Assembly: GCA_044238845.1 (NCBI GenBank)
Contig: JBIICN010000002.1
Coordinates: 1 to 64,000 of the forward strand
DNA from: UBA4416 sp044238845
GTDB lineage: Bacteria > Bacteroidota > Bacteroidia > B-17B0 > Aurantibacillaceae
Direction of reading: 5' to 3'
Length of the DNA stretch: 64,000 nt
A program made the translations under genes and the position numbers. Positions 44,203 through 52,676 of the stretch are shown piece by piece (the first letter of the stretch is position 1; each line of letters starts with the position of its first letter). The notes under the pieces are model-generated. The model made no database searches. It had not been told where the DNA came from and saw only the letters and a program-made list of their open reading frames with translations.

Positions 44203-45078
44203 ATGAGGAATTTTTTACATATTGCTATTTTGATGTTACTAATGGTTTCATTAAAAAATTATGGGCAAGACAAAGTGTTTTTAAGGAATGGAAAAGTAAT
44301 TCCATGTAAAATAGTTGCTGTTTCCGAAAACACAATTAGTTATAAGGATACTATCGTTAATGCACCGTTGGTTACTCTTTCAAAAAAAGAGGTATTGTTA
44401 ACTGAATATGAAACAGGAACTGTTTATATGTTTAGTGCAGAAAAAGCTCAGATAACTGTTTCAAATAGTTCTTCTTTATCTACAACACCCGATGTGAATG
44501 AAACACGAGAACAACGTAAAGCTCGTAAAATGAAAGAATGGAAAGAGAAGGAAGTTTTGTTAAGTAATAATATATTAGGATTTTATATTCCCGAATTGGT
44601 GTTAGGAAGGTTAACGGTTTCTTACGAGCGTTTGTTAGCTAATAAATCAATGGGTATAAAAATTCCTTTTAGTTTAACCTATGACGCACTTGGCGCTTTA
44701 GCTGAAAATTCTGCTAATACTAATGCAACTTCTACTGGCACAACTTCTAATAATAGCGCTGTAAAACGTACTACTGGAACAGGGTTTATAACTGGTGTGG
44801 ATGTTAATTATTATCATGATTTGAAGCCTCAATTAAAATATTTTTTTGGTCCGAGAATTAGATATGGAACAGATATGACTTTAGGAGGTATTGAAGGATT
44901 AACGTTTCAAATTCAAAATGGAATTTTTAAAAGTAGTGGAAAAAGAACAACTAGTACTTTAGCATTTGGCATTGGCTTTTTTAAATTGTCGGAAAAATAT
45001 GCTGGAAGAGGAAGGTTTGACAACAAGCAAGTTTATCCTTGGGCATCATTTACTTGGCGATTAGGATTTAGATTGTAA
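44203..45078 (+). CDS. Paralogue of 43330 protein: SH3-like domain plus barrel
   Basis: A 291-residue exported protein (signal MRNFLHIAILMLLMVSLKNYGQ) starting 3 bases after its neighbour. It shares the N-terminal small beta domain ('DKVFLRNGKVIPCKIVAVSENTISYKDTI...VTLSKKEVLLTEYETG'). Then comes a Glu/Arg/Lys-rich helix (EQRKARKMKEWKEKE), and a C-terminal barrel ending 'YPWASFTWRLGFRL'. The pair looks like an ancient tandem duplication. Its last 46 bases overlap the convergent PLP-enzyme gene. Function unknown; an outer-membrane location is likely. Confidence 0.65.
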   Translation: MRNFLHIAILMLLMVSLKNYGQDKVFLRNGKVIPCKIVAVSENTISYKDTIVNAPLVTLSKKEVLLTEYETGTVYMFSAEKAQITVSNSSSLSTTPDVNETREQRKARKMKEWKEKEVLLSNNILGFYIPELVLGRLTVSYERLLANKSMGIKIPFSLTYDALGALAENSANTNATSTGTTSNNSAVKRTTGTGFITGVDVNYYHDLKPQLKYFFGPRIRYGTDMTLGGIEGLTFQIQNGIFKSSGKRTTSTLAFGIGFFKLSEKYAGRGRFDNKQVYPWASFTWRLGFRL

Positions 45079-45911
45079 CGAGCTTCATAGCCTTTATTTC
45101 CTTGTAATCCACCGCAATGAATAATCAAAATAGGATTATTTTTTTCTAATTTTTCTTCTTTCATTAACTCAAAAGCAGCGAAAAAAAGTTTGGCCGTGTA
45201 AACGTAATCTAAAGGAATAGAGTAGGTGTTTTCAAACCATATTTTAAAGGTTAAAAGTTCAGGCGTGTGTTTAGCGTAACCTCCAAAATGATAATTGTTT
45301 AGTATAATAGTTTGTGGTTCGGTTGCAATAGCCTCAAAATTTAGCACGTTTATAACGTTTAATTTTTGATGTGGTAATAGAGATTTTGAAATTCCTTTGT
45401 AGGTAGTTCCAGTGCCATAGGCACAAAATATGTTTTTATAAATAAACATATCTGATGTTAAAATTTCTTCGCAGCCTTTTTGTCCCAATTCATTATCTCC
45501 ACCTTCAGGAATAATATAGGCTTCAGGATACATGTATCTTAATCGTTGTAAATATCCGCTGTCGTTTTTTTGTGAGTATTCAGTTCTGCTTACAAATAAT
45601 AACTCCATTCCATTTTGTTTTGCAAAAGATAGAGTAGGATTTTTTGCAGATGTCTCTTCGCCGCGAATAATGCCAATACTCTTTATATAATCTAATTTAC
45701 TGGCAACGGCTGTTGCTGCAATATGATTTGAAAAGGCGCCTCCAAAGGTAATAATGGCGTTTTTGTTTTCTTTTTTGGCTTGCTCTAAATTGTATTTTAA
45801 TTTAAACCATTTGTTGCCAGAAATTTCATGATGAATCAAATCTAAACGTAAAATACCAATTTGGTAACCGTTATAGTCTATTTCATTTATAATTGGCTGG
45901 TAAGTAATCAT
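45033..45911 (-). CDS. PLP-dependent ACC deaminase/D-cysteine desulfhydrase-like enzyme
   Basis: A 292-residue fold-type II PLP enzyme. The PLP Lys is in 'HEISGNKWFKLKYNLEQA' (Lys ~36), followed by 'TFGGAFSNHIAATAVASKL' and 'IPEGGDNELGQKGCEEIL'; the C-terminal 'LIIHCGGLQGNKGYEARY' closes the active site. It fits the D-cysteine desulfhydrase / 1-aminocyclopropane-1-carboxylate deaminase group; substrate unknown. The tail after GYEARYNL (NPNRQVNDAQG) is encoded in DNA that also encodes the end of the convergent barrel protein, suggesting a lost earlier stop codon. Confidence 0.8.
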   Translation of the reverse strand: MITYQPIINEIDYNGYQIGILRLDLIHHEISGNKWFKLKYNLEQAKKENKNAIITFGGAFSNHIAATAVASKLDYIKSIGIIRGEETSAKNPTLSFAKQNGMELLFVSRTEYSQKNDSGYLQRLRYMYPEAYIIPEGGDNELGQKGCEEILTSDMFIYKNIFCAYGTGTTYKGISKSLLPHQKLNVINVLNFEAIATEPQTIILNNYHFGGYAKHTPELLTFKIWFENTYSIPLDYVYTAKLFFAAFELMKEEKLEKNNPILIIHCGGLQGNKGYEARYNLNPNRQVNDAQG

Positions 45912-45912
45912 T

Positions 45913-47073
45913 TTAAAACCAAACGTCTAAACAAAAAATAATCTCGTTTCGTTCTTTACGGTATTCTCCATTATAATAAAAATTTTCTTTTTCGGAATTT
46001 AATTGTCGCCCCTCTATGCTAAGAGCCATATTTTTTACAGGTTTATATTCAATACCAAGTGTGGCACCCCACGTGTATTTTCCCATGTTTGAACCTATGC
46101 TTAAAATCTCATCTTCATCACTAAACCATTCTCCTCTGCCATAAAACGCTACTTTATTTAAAGTTTGATGTTTAAATAATATTAAAGAGCTATTCATGTA
46201 TGCTGTGCTTAAAGTAGTTGGATTTAATCGTTTACTGTATTCTTGTATTCCATAATTAAATTCGGCGCCAATACTTATTTTCTTTTTTTGGTAGTTTAAA
46301 TAAAAATTGTGATAAAATCGTTGGTGTTTTAATTCAATCGTATCGTGGGTGTCGTCACCTGCAATAAAATTGTAGGTCATAGATAAATTGTCATTTGGTG
46401 CAAACACAATAGAACTGCCTATTAATTTGTTTTTATTGGTTTCGATAATTGAATTAAAGCTATTAAAAGCGTTTAACTGTAAGCTTAATTTTGAATTAAT
46501 TAAATAAGTTAGCTTTGCGCCAGAAAAAAAATAAGGCTCGTAAACATTTGCCAAAGTCATACTTGATGTAATATTTTCCCGAGGTTGAGTGCTTTCTAAG
46601 CCAATATGAGATCTAAAAACACCAGCATCTAACCATAAATTTTTTAATAATTCAACTCCAGCATTAGCTTCCTGAATCATATTGAATTTATTAGGCCATG
46701 TACTTTCTGCTATATCTCCATAATGAATAGTGACATTACTTCTTAATTTTTTTGAACGGTAGCCTAATGAAATCATAACCATATTCAATCCAAATTCATT
46801 ATTACGTGCCGCCATAGTTGGATGCTTTACGTATGACGTTGAGTTGTCTTCTGAATAAAATGCATAATATGAACTAAGATATGCTCCAATTTCTAATTTA
46901 GGTTCATTACTGTTTTCATCAATATTTAATTTTTTATTTTGAAATAAAACATTTGAATCATTTTTTAGTTGAATAGTAATGAGCTTTTTTTTAGTTGAAT
47001 CTCGTTGGGCTTTTAAATGAAATCCTAAAAAGATTAAAATAATTAAAATGCTATATTTGCCAACGTAATTCAT
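45913..47073 (-). CDS. Porin-like outer-membrane beta-barrel protein
   Basis: A 386-residue exported protein (signal MNYVGKYSILIILIFLGFHLKAQ). From about residue 58 it is a beta-barrel: 'LEIGAYLSSYYAFYSEDN', 'FGLNMVMISLGYRSKKLRSNVTIHYGDIA', and an aromatic C-terminus (EIIFCLDVWF). This fits the BBP2 (OmpL-like) porin group common in Bacteroidota. It would let small solutes cross the outer membrane. It directly precedes the PLP-enzyme gene (1-base spacing), and its start is 24 bases from the divergent DUF5522 gene. Confidence 0.75.
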   Translation of the reverse strand: MNYVGKYSILIILIFLGFHLKAQRDSTKKKLITIQLKNDSNVLFQNKKLNIDENSNEPKLEIGAYLSSYYAFYSEDNSTSYVKHPTMAARNNEFGLNMVMISLGYRSKKLRSNVTIHYGDIAESTWPNKFNMIQEANAGVELLKNLWLDAGVFRSHIGLESTQPRENITSSMTLANVYEPYFFSGAKLTYLINSKLSLQLNAFNSFNSIIETNKNKLIGSSIVFAPNDNLSMTYNFIAGDDTHDTIELKHQRFYHNFYLNYQKKKISIGAEFNYGIQEYSKRLNPTTLSTAYMNSSLILFKHQTLNKVAFYGRGEWFSDEDEILSIGSNMGKYTWGATLGIEYKPVKNMALSIEGRQLNSEKENFYYNGEYRKERNEIIFCLDVWF

Positions 47074-47097
47074 TCAACAAAATTAATCATTAATTTA

Positions 47098-47268
47098 ATG
47101 TTTAGTAAGAAATTAGACCCAGAAGATTTTTATTACAGTCCAGAAGGGTATATCATTTTTACTGCGAAGTATCATTTGAAGAGAGGATATTGCTGTAAAA
47201 ATGGCTGTAAGCATTGTCCGTATGGTTACAATAAGAAAACAGGAAAGTTCGAAAACGAGAAAAAATAG
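47098..47268 (+). CDS. DUF5522 small Cys-rich protein
   Basis: A 56-residue protein from ATG 47098 to TAG 47268. The key pattern is 'PEGYIIFTAKYHLKRGYCC' followed by 'KNGCKHCPYGYNK': four Cys (CC-x3-C-x2-C with a conserved His) able to bind a metal such as zinc or iron-sulfur. This matches DUF5522, found in Bacteroidota and other bacteria, function unknown. It starts 24 bases from the divergent porin gene and ends 2 bases before the 3' end of a convergent T9SS gene. Confidence 0.85.
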   Translation: MFSKKLDPEDFYYSPEGYIIFTAKYHLKRGYCCKNGCKHCPYGYNKKTGKFENEKK

Positions 47269-47270
47269 TT

Positions 47271-48194
47271 TTACTGTTTCACTATTTTTTTAGAAACATT
47301 TCCTATTGAAGTTTCTATAATGATTAGATATATTCCACTTTTTAAAGATGAAATATCATAGGAATACAATGAATCTGGTTGATTAAACGTTGTGATTAGT
47401 TGTCCTAAATAATTTTTGATTTGCACCTTTATAATTTGCTCGCCATTTTTTGTAATTACTTTTAGTTCGTCACTAGCAGGGTTTGGGAAAATTGATATGT
47501 TTTCTTGTTTGAAGTTTGTTTCATTTAATACTAAGGTAATATCACAAGAGTTTGAACTTGATGGTTCATTATAAAGGGTGATTTGATTCTCAGAATAACA
47601 AGTTAAATTACTACCGCTTTCAAAATCGTAACTATAAGTTTCTAAAAAACCTTGAATAGAGCCTATTCTTTCTATCACATATTTTGACCCCATGGCGCCT
47701 TCATAATAAAAGCGTTTTAAGTATGTTCCATTTACTAAAACACTATCTATGCTTGTTACTGGAATTTTTAAATTCATACCATATGGTTTAGAAAATCCTA
47801 CATTTGTAATAGTATCACCAACATGTAGATTGTAATCCAAAAAAACTTCCTCTTGATTATTTGTTGAGGACCAAATAAGTAATTTTTTTTGATCATATCT
47901 TACTAAAATACTACTGTTTTGAGTATAAGAGTAATATAGATTAGGGCAAATTCCTTGCTGTCCGCCTGGTTGGTCTAAATGAGTGCCTGTTTCAAATAAT
48001 TTATAGTATTGGTTTCCGTTAATTAAAGTGTCGCCATTAAAATACTGATTATAATCTCGACGCCAGTAACAGCTGCTCCCAGAATATTTTGCATATCTAC
48101 TTGCGTGCCACTTAGCATTTTGCAATAATTGATTATTTTGTGCCATCGCTTTCGCAGAGAATACAATAAATATATAGAGTATGATTTTATTCAT
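47271..48194 (-). CDS. Secreted protein with T9SS sorting domain
   Basis: A 307-residue exported protein (signal ending AKAMAQ). The mature part has aromatic-rich beta stretches ('ASRYAKYSGSSCYWRRDYNQYFNGDTLINGNQYYKLFETG'). The last ~75 residues are a type A T9SS sorting domain: 'ISIFPNPASDELKVITKNG...QIKNYLGQLITTF...SLKSGIYLIIIETSIGNVSKKIVKQ'. It should be exported across the outer membrane. The body has no recognised enzyme motif. Upstream is an AT-rich 186-base gap. Confidence 0.8.
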   Translation of the reverse strand: MNKIILYIFIVFSAKAMAQNNQLLQNAKWHASRYAKYSGSSCYWRRDYNQYFNGDTLINGNQYYKLFETGTHLDQPGGQQGICPNLYYSYTQNSSILVRYDQKKLLIWSSTNNQEEVFLDYNLHVGDTITNVGFSKPYGMNLKIPVTSIDSVLVNGTYLKRFYYEGAMGSKYVIERIGSIQGFLETYSYDFESGSNLTCYSENQITLYNEPSSSNSCDITLVLNETNFKQENISIFPNPASDELKVITKNGEQIIKVQIKNYLGQLITTFNQPDSLYSYDISSLKSGIYLIIIETSIGNVSKKIVKQ

Positions 48195-48380
48195 ATTTTA
48201 AATTTCACTTATATCAAAGCTAAAACATTTATCCCGGTATAGCTACTTAAATTTAATATTTGAAGGTGTTTTGTAAATATGAAGAATGGGAATTGTCAGT
48301 ATTCTGCTTTTGTAAAATTTTTATATATTTGAAATTGCTGATATAATTCTCATATTTGATCTATAAAATATAGCAATACC

Positions 48381-49364
48381 TTGTTTAAATTTTCTGAATT
48401 AAATAATGATCAAATACATTATGCCAATATTGGTTTAATGATTGTTTCTGCTATACTGGCTTTCATTCTTCCATTTGAGTTGTTTTTGTTTTCGTATGCA
48501 GTTTTAGGCCCTTTGCATTACTTAACCGAAATTGGTTGGTTGCATAAAAAAAACTATTACACTAAAGGGAAGTATGATTTTGTTTTTTTAACGGTATTAT
48601 GCGCTTTGGTGTTTTATTTTTCATTTATAAAACCAGCTAAAACAGATACTCAAATTCCTAACATTATTATGTATGGAGTTTTACTATCAATGATTTTTGT
48701 GTTTATTAAGGATAATTTATACCGTGTTGTTTTAGCAATATTGGCTTTAATAGGTATAGCAATGGCTAATACAGGTCATTCATATTTTATTTGGGTTGGT
48801 GTTTTTTTGCCAACTATTATTCATGTGCTATTTTTTACTTGGGCATTTATGTTTTATGGGGTTTTAAAAAACAAATCCACCGCTGGTTATTTATCTGTTT
48901 TGGCTTTGGGAATTATTTCTGTTTTATTTTTTGTAATTCAAGCGCCAGGATTGCAATATCAAGTATCAGCATACGTCACTAAAAGTTATGATTTGTTTTA
49001 TTTACTCAATAAATTTTTAATCGACTTTTTGGGTTTACAAACAGATACTACTGACACGGAAGCAATCGTTTATCAAACAAATGCAGGGTTTATTGTGATG
49101 CGTTTTATTGCTTTTTCTTATACCTACCATTATTTAAACTGGTTTTCAAAAACTTCTATTATCGAATGGCATAAAGTGCCTAAAAAAACGTTGTTTATTA
49201 CTTTGTTATTATGGGTTTTTTCGGTGGTTTTATACCTGATTGATTATAATATTGGCTTAAAAGCGCTTTATTTTATAAGTTTTTTACATGTTTTCTTAGA
49301 ATTTCCTCTTAATATTGTTTCCTTTCAGGGAATTTTTAAATCTATTTTTTCTGTTAAGAAATAG
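48381..49364 (+). CDS. Polytopic membrane protein, unknown family
   Basis: A 327-residue inner-membrane protein with about nine hydrophobic helices. It carries conserved-looking polar motifs inside the membrane: 'VLGPLHYLTEIGWLHKKNYY' near residue 45, 'NTGHSYF' near 133, 'PTIIHVLFFTWAFMFYG' near 145, and 'SYTYHYLNWFSKTSIIEWHK' near 245. Several His residues inside the helices could bind a metal, as in desaturase-type enzymes, but I do not recognise the family. The TTG at 48381 is the start, since the first internal ATG lies in the first helix. Confidence 0.65.
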   Translation: MFKFSELNNDQIHYANIGLMIVSAILAFILPFELFLFSYAVLGPLHYLTEIGWLHKKNYYTKGKYDFVFLTVLCALVFYFSFIKPAKTDTQIPNIIMYGVLLSMIFVFIKDNLYRVVLAILALIGIAMANTGHSYFIWVGVFLPTIIHVLFFTWAFMFYGVLKNKSTAGYLSVLALGIISVLFFVIQAPGLQYQVSAYVTKSYDLFYLLNKFLIDFLGLQTDTTDTEAIVYQTNAGFIVMRFIAFSYTYHYLNWFSKTSIIEWHKVPKKTLFITLLLWVFSVVLYLIDYNIGLKALYFISFLHVFLEFPLNIVSFQGIFKSIFSVKK

Positions 49365-49437
49365 AGACTAAAAGTCTATTTTTTCAATCATTTCAATTAA
49401 ATAAAATTCTGTATATTAGGGCTTCAAAAAACACAGT

Positions 49438-50421
49438 GTGAAGATTTCTAAAGAATTTAAAATAGGTATTGTTGTTACGGCTGCTATTGGCTTTTTTATA
49501 TGGGGATTTAACTTCCTTAAGGGAAGTAATCTATTTAGTCAAAAATATGTGCTTTATGCTGTTTATCCAAAAATTGATGGACTAATAGAGGCTAATCCTT
49601 TACTTGTGAATGGTTTTAAAGTAGGACAAATTAATAAAATATCATTAATTAAAGATAGTCAAGGACAATATGGTGTTTTAGTTAAATTTTTACTAACTGA
49701 AGATGTTAATATTCCTAGACATTCAGTAGCAAAGGCTGTAAGTTCAGATTTATTGGGATCTAAAGCTGTTGAGATTATCTACAGTAACGAAACAGAGTTC
49801 GTGCAATCGGGTGATACTTTAATAGCTGAGACAGAAGAAGGGTTAAAAACAGCGGTTAGTAAACAATTGGCTCCATTGCAAAAAAAAATTGAAGGATTGT
49901 TGTCTTCTGTAGATTCAGTAATGACAATTGTTGAAGTTGTTTTAAATGATAAAACAAGAGAGAATTTAAGCAAGTCATTTGAGAGTATTAAATTAGCTAT
50001 TCAAAGTTTAGAACAAACGGCCTATAAATTAGATGATTTAGTGGCTTCTGAAAAAACAAAAATTTCATCTATTTTAACTAAGCTAAATACTCTTGCTGGT
50101 ATGTTGGAACAAAACACAGGTAAGATCGATAATATCATTGGTAATTTTAGTAACTTATCAGATAGCTTAGCAAAATCGAATTTAAAAGGTGCAATTGATG
50201 AAGCTGATAAAACTTTAGCAGAATTAAATAAATTAGTGGCTCAAATAAATTCAGGGCAAGGTACTCTTGGTAAGTTAGCTAAAAATGATTCATTATATAA
50301 TAACTTAAACAAAGCTAGTGATGATTTGGATAAGCTAATGAAAGATTTACGTATTAATCCAGAACGCTACATCCATTTCTCAGTATTTGGAAGAAAAGAT
50401 AAAAACAAACCTAAACTTTAA
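49438..50421 (+). CDS. mlaD: MlaD-type MCE lipid-transport protein
   Basis: A 327-residue protein anchored by one N-terminal helix ('FKIGIVVTAAIGFFIWGFNFLKG'). It has an MCE domain (about residues 35-125, 'YAVYPKIDGLIEANPLLVNGFKVGQINKISLI') that forms hexameric rings for phospholipid transport between membranes. The C-terminal half is a long coiled coil. It is the likely substrate-binding ring of the MlaE/MlaF transporter encoded at 56.2-57.7 kb. It is the first gene of a co-directional cluster, with a GTG start. Confidence 0.85.
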   Translation: MKISKEFKIGIVVTAAIGFFIWGFNFLKGSNLFSQKYVLYAVYPKIDGLIEANPLLVNGFKVGQINKISLIKDSQGQYGVLVKFLLTEDVNIPRHSVAKAVSSDLLGSKAVEIIYSNETEFVQSGDTLIAETEEGLKTAVSKQLAPLQKKIEGLLSSVDSVMTIVEVVLNDKTRENLSKSFESIKLAIQSLEQTAYKLDDLVASEKTKISSILTKLNTLAGMLEQNTGKIDNIIGNFSNLSDSLAKSNLKGAIDEADKTLAELNKLVAQINSGQGTLGKLAKNDSLYNNLNKASDDLDKLMKDLRINPERYIHFSVFGRKDKNKPKL

Positions 50422-50430
50422 TTTTGCGCT

Positions 50431-51756
50431 ATGATTTCATCAATCATTTTTATTGCTTTGCTTATTGGTTCAAGCACATTTTTTTACATTAATGCTAAGA
50501 AAATCCGCCGTAATATTTTATTAGGAAAAGACATTTCTATTAAAGATAACAAAGGCGAACGATTAAAAACAATGATGTTGGTAGCATTGGGACAAAAGAA
50601 AATGTTCACTCGCCCAATTCCAGCCATATTGCATTTATTTTTATATGCGGCTTTTGTGATTACTCAAATCGAATTAATTGAAATTGTATTTGATGGTGTT
50701 ACGGGACATCACCGTGCTTTTAGAGCTTCGTTAGGTGGATTTTACACTTTTATGGTAAGTTTTATCGAAATTTTATCAGTGTTGGCTTTCATCGGTACAG
50801 TCGCGTTTTTAGCAAGAAGAAATTTATTAAAAGTTCCCCGCTTAGTTAAAAGCGAATTAAACGGTTGGCCAAAATTAGATGCTAATATTATTTTAATTAT
50901 GGAAATTACTTTAATCTGTTTCATCTTCATGATGAATGGTGCGGATGAAGTATTGTATTCAAGAGGTCAATCGCATGCTGAAAATTTAGGAGATGGTTCT
51001 TTAGGATTAACAATTAGTAGTCATTTAGGGCCATTAATTTATGGCGGAATGCCAAATGCGGGATTACATGTTATTGAACGTATTGGTTGGTGGGGACATA
51101 TTTTTATGGTATTTGGTTTCTTAAACTATTTACCGTTTTCAAAACACTTACATATTTTATTAGCATTCCCTAATACTTATTTCTCCAATTTAAAAGCAAA
51201 AGGACAGTTCAATAATTTGTTCGAAGTAACAGATGTTGTAAAGCCAAATTTTGACCCAGCTTATCAGCCAGTTTTAGATCCAAATGCAGTCATTAAGTTT
51301 GGAGTAAAAGATGTAACAGATTTAACTTGGAAAAATTTATTAGATGCATATTCTTGTACCGAGTGTGGTCGTTGCACGTCTGCTTGTCCGCAAAATATAA
51401 CAGGTAAGGCGTTGTCTCCTCGTAAAATTATGATGGACACTAGAGATAGATTAGTAGAAGTTGGAAAGAACATGGATAAAAATGGTGGAACATTTGTTGA
51501 CGATGGAAAATCCTTATTAGGAGATTATATCACAACCGAAGAAGTTTGGGCTTGCAACACTTGTAACGCTTGTGTTCAAGAGTGTCCAGTAAATATTGAT
51601 CCATTAGCTATCATTGTTGGTTTGCGTCAGCAATTGGTGTTAGAGCAAAGTTCGGCGCCTAATGAGTTAAATGGTATGTTTTCAAATTTAGAAAATAATG
51701 GAGCGCCTTGGCAATTTAGCCCAGCAGATAGAGCAAATTGGATAAACGAAAATTAA
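50431..51756 (+). CDS. Membrane-bound 4Fe-4S dicluster protein
   Basis: A 441-residue Fe-S protein. The N-terminal half has about five hydrophobic helices of the NarI/DsrM-like type ('IPAILHLFLYAAFVITQIELIEIVF'). Two 4Fe-4S ferredoxin motifs lie near residues 309 and 373: 'CTECGRCTSACP' and 'CNTCNACVQECP'. It should pass electrons between a quinone and a partner protein. The likely partner is the CCG-domain protein at 52677, which together with this one resembles an HdrB/C-like or glycolate-oxidase-type pair. Electron donor and acceptor are not known. Confidence 0.85.
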   Translation: MISSIIFIALLIGSSTFFYINAKKIRRNILLGKDISIKDNKGERLKTMMLVALGQKKMFTRPIPAILHLFLYAAFVITQIELIEIVFDGVTGHHRAFRASLGGFYTFMVSFIEILSVLAFIGTVAFLARRNLLKVPRLVKSELNGWPKLDANIILIMEITLICFIFMMNGADEVLYSRGQSHAENLGDGSLGLTISSHLGPLIYGGMPNAGLHVIERIGWWGHIFMVFGFLNYLPFSKHLHILLAFPNTYFSNLKAKGQFNNLFEVTDVVKPNFDPAYQPVLDPNAVIKFGVKDVTDLTWKNLLDAYSCTECGRCTSACPQNITGKALSPRKIMMDTRDRLVEVGKNMDKNGGTFVDDGKSLLGDYITTEEVWACNTCNACVQECPVNIDPLAIIVGLRQQLVLEQSSAPNELNGMFSNLENNGAPWQFSPADRANWINEN

Positions 51757-51765
51757 GAATAGATC

Positions 51766-52191
51766 ATGAGCACAGATTTTAAATTAGTAGAGAAAGAAGA
51801 AAAAGGACAAAAAATTAGTCCTGTATTACCTGAGAATGTAAAAAATTATTTGATTGATATCGATGGAACAATTTGTGATGATATTCCAAATGAACAACCA
51901 GAGCGTATGGAAACAGCAGAGTTGTATCCAGAGGCTTTAATAACTTTAAATAAATTGTTTAATGAAGGGCATATTATTACTTTTTTTACGTCTCGCACCG
52001 AAGAACACCGTGATGTAACAGAAAGATGGTTAAACAAACATGGATTTAAATATCATGGTTTGTTAATGGGAAAACCTCGTGGTGGTAATTACCATTGGGT
52101 AGATAACCACATGGTGAGAGCTACTCGATATGAAGGAAGATTTACAGACTTAATTGAGAAAAACGTAACCATTCAGGTTTTTGAAAAATAA
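51766..52191 (+). CDS. HAD-superfamily phosphatase-like protein
   Basis: A 141-residue HAD-fold protein. Motif I is 'YLIDIDGTICDDIP' (catalytic Asp pair DxD at about residues 29-31), motif II is 'FFTSRTEEHRD' (Thr/Ser), and a C-terminal Asp region 'YHWVDNHM' may be motif IV. It is shorter than typical HAD enzymes and probably acts on small phosphorylated metabolites. It lies between two Fe-S protein genes with small gaps (9 bases before it), so it is likely part of that operon. Confidence 0.75.
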   Translation: MSTDFKLVEKEEKGQKISPVLPENVKNYLIDIDGTICDDIPNEQPERMETAELYPEALITLNKLFNEGHIITFFTSRTEEHRDVTERWLNKHGFKYHGLLMGKPRGGNYHWVDNHMVRATRYEGRFTDLIEKNVTIQVFEK

Positions 52192-52202
52192 TATGTACTG
52201 TA

Positions 52203-52385
52203 ATGAAAAAAGAAAAAATTATACAAGCAGCAAATGAAATGGGTAAAAATATCAATCTGGATGATTTTTTAGAAAAATTAATTTTAATTGATAAAGTTGA
52301 GAAAGGTTTGCAGCAGATTGAAACTAACCATGTTGTTTCAAATTCTGAAGTGGAATTGTATTTTAAAAAGAAATGGAAAAAATAA
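52203..52385 (+). CDS. Putative antitoxin of a ParE/RelE-type pair
   Basis: A 60-residue, mostly helical, charged protein beginning MKKEKIIQAANEMGKNINLDDFL and ending VELYFKKKWKK. Size, charge and position right before a ParE/RelE-type gene, with a 13-base overlap of the coding ends, fit a type II antitoxin. The short 'EVELYFKKKWKK' tail is typical of antitoxin segments that wrap a toxin. No DNA-binding domain is obvious, which is unusual. The pair interrupts a Fe-S protein operon. Confidence 0.7.
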   Translation: MKKEKIIQAANEMGKNINLDDFLEKLILIDKVEKGLQQIETNHVVSNSEVELYFKKKWKK

Positions 52386-52672
52386 TCTGGACAAAATTAG
52401 CATTTCACGATACTATTGATATTCATGATTATATTGCTAAAAACTCAGAATTATATGCGAGAAAAACAGTTGAATCGTTTTTCGAAAGAGTTAAAATACT
52501 GATTGAGTTTCCAAATGCAGGAAGAGTTGTACCAGAGATTAATAAAAGACCGATTAAAGAATTAATTGAAGGGAATTACAGGATAATATATACTAATAAA
52601 AAACATAAAATTTATATACTTCGAGTTCACCATTCATCAAGATTAATAACAAAATCTTTAAAATTGAAATAA
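52373..52672 (+). CDS. ParE/RelE-family toxin
   Basis: A 99-residue protein of the ParE/RelE superfamily. The signature is 'IIWTKLAFHDTIDIHDYIAKNSELYARKTVESFFERVKILIEFPNAGRVVPEI' followed by 'IRELIEGNYRIIYTNKKH'-like strands and 'ILRVHHSSRLI'. ParE-type members poison DNA gyrase; RelE-type cut mRNA on the ribosome. Family-level call only: the specific target is unknown. The gene overlaps the preceding antitoxin gene by 13 bases, so their translation is coupled. Confidence 0.85.
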   Translation: MEKIIWTKLAFHDTIDIHDYIAKNSELYARKTVESFFERVKILIEFPNAGRVVPEINKRPIKELIEGNYRIIYTNKKHKIYILRVHHSSRLITKSLKLK

Positions 52673-52676
52673 GATT

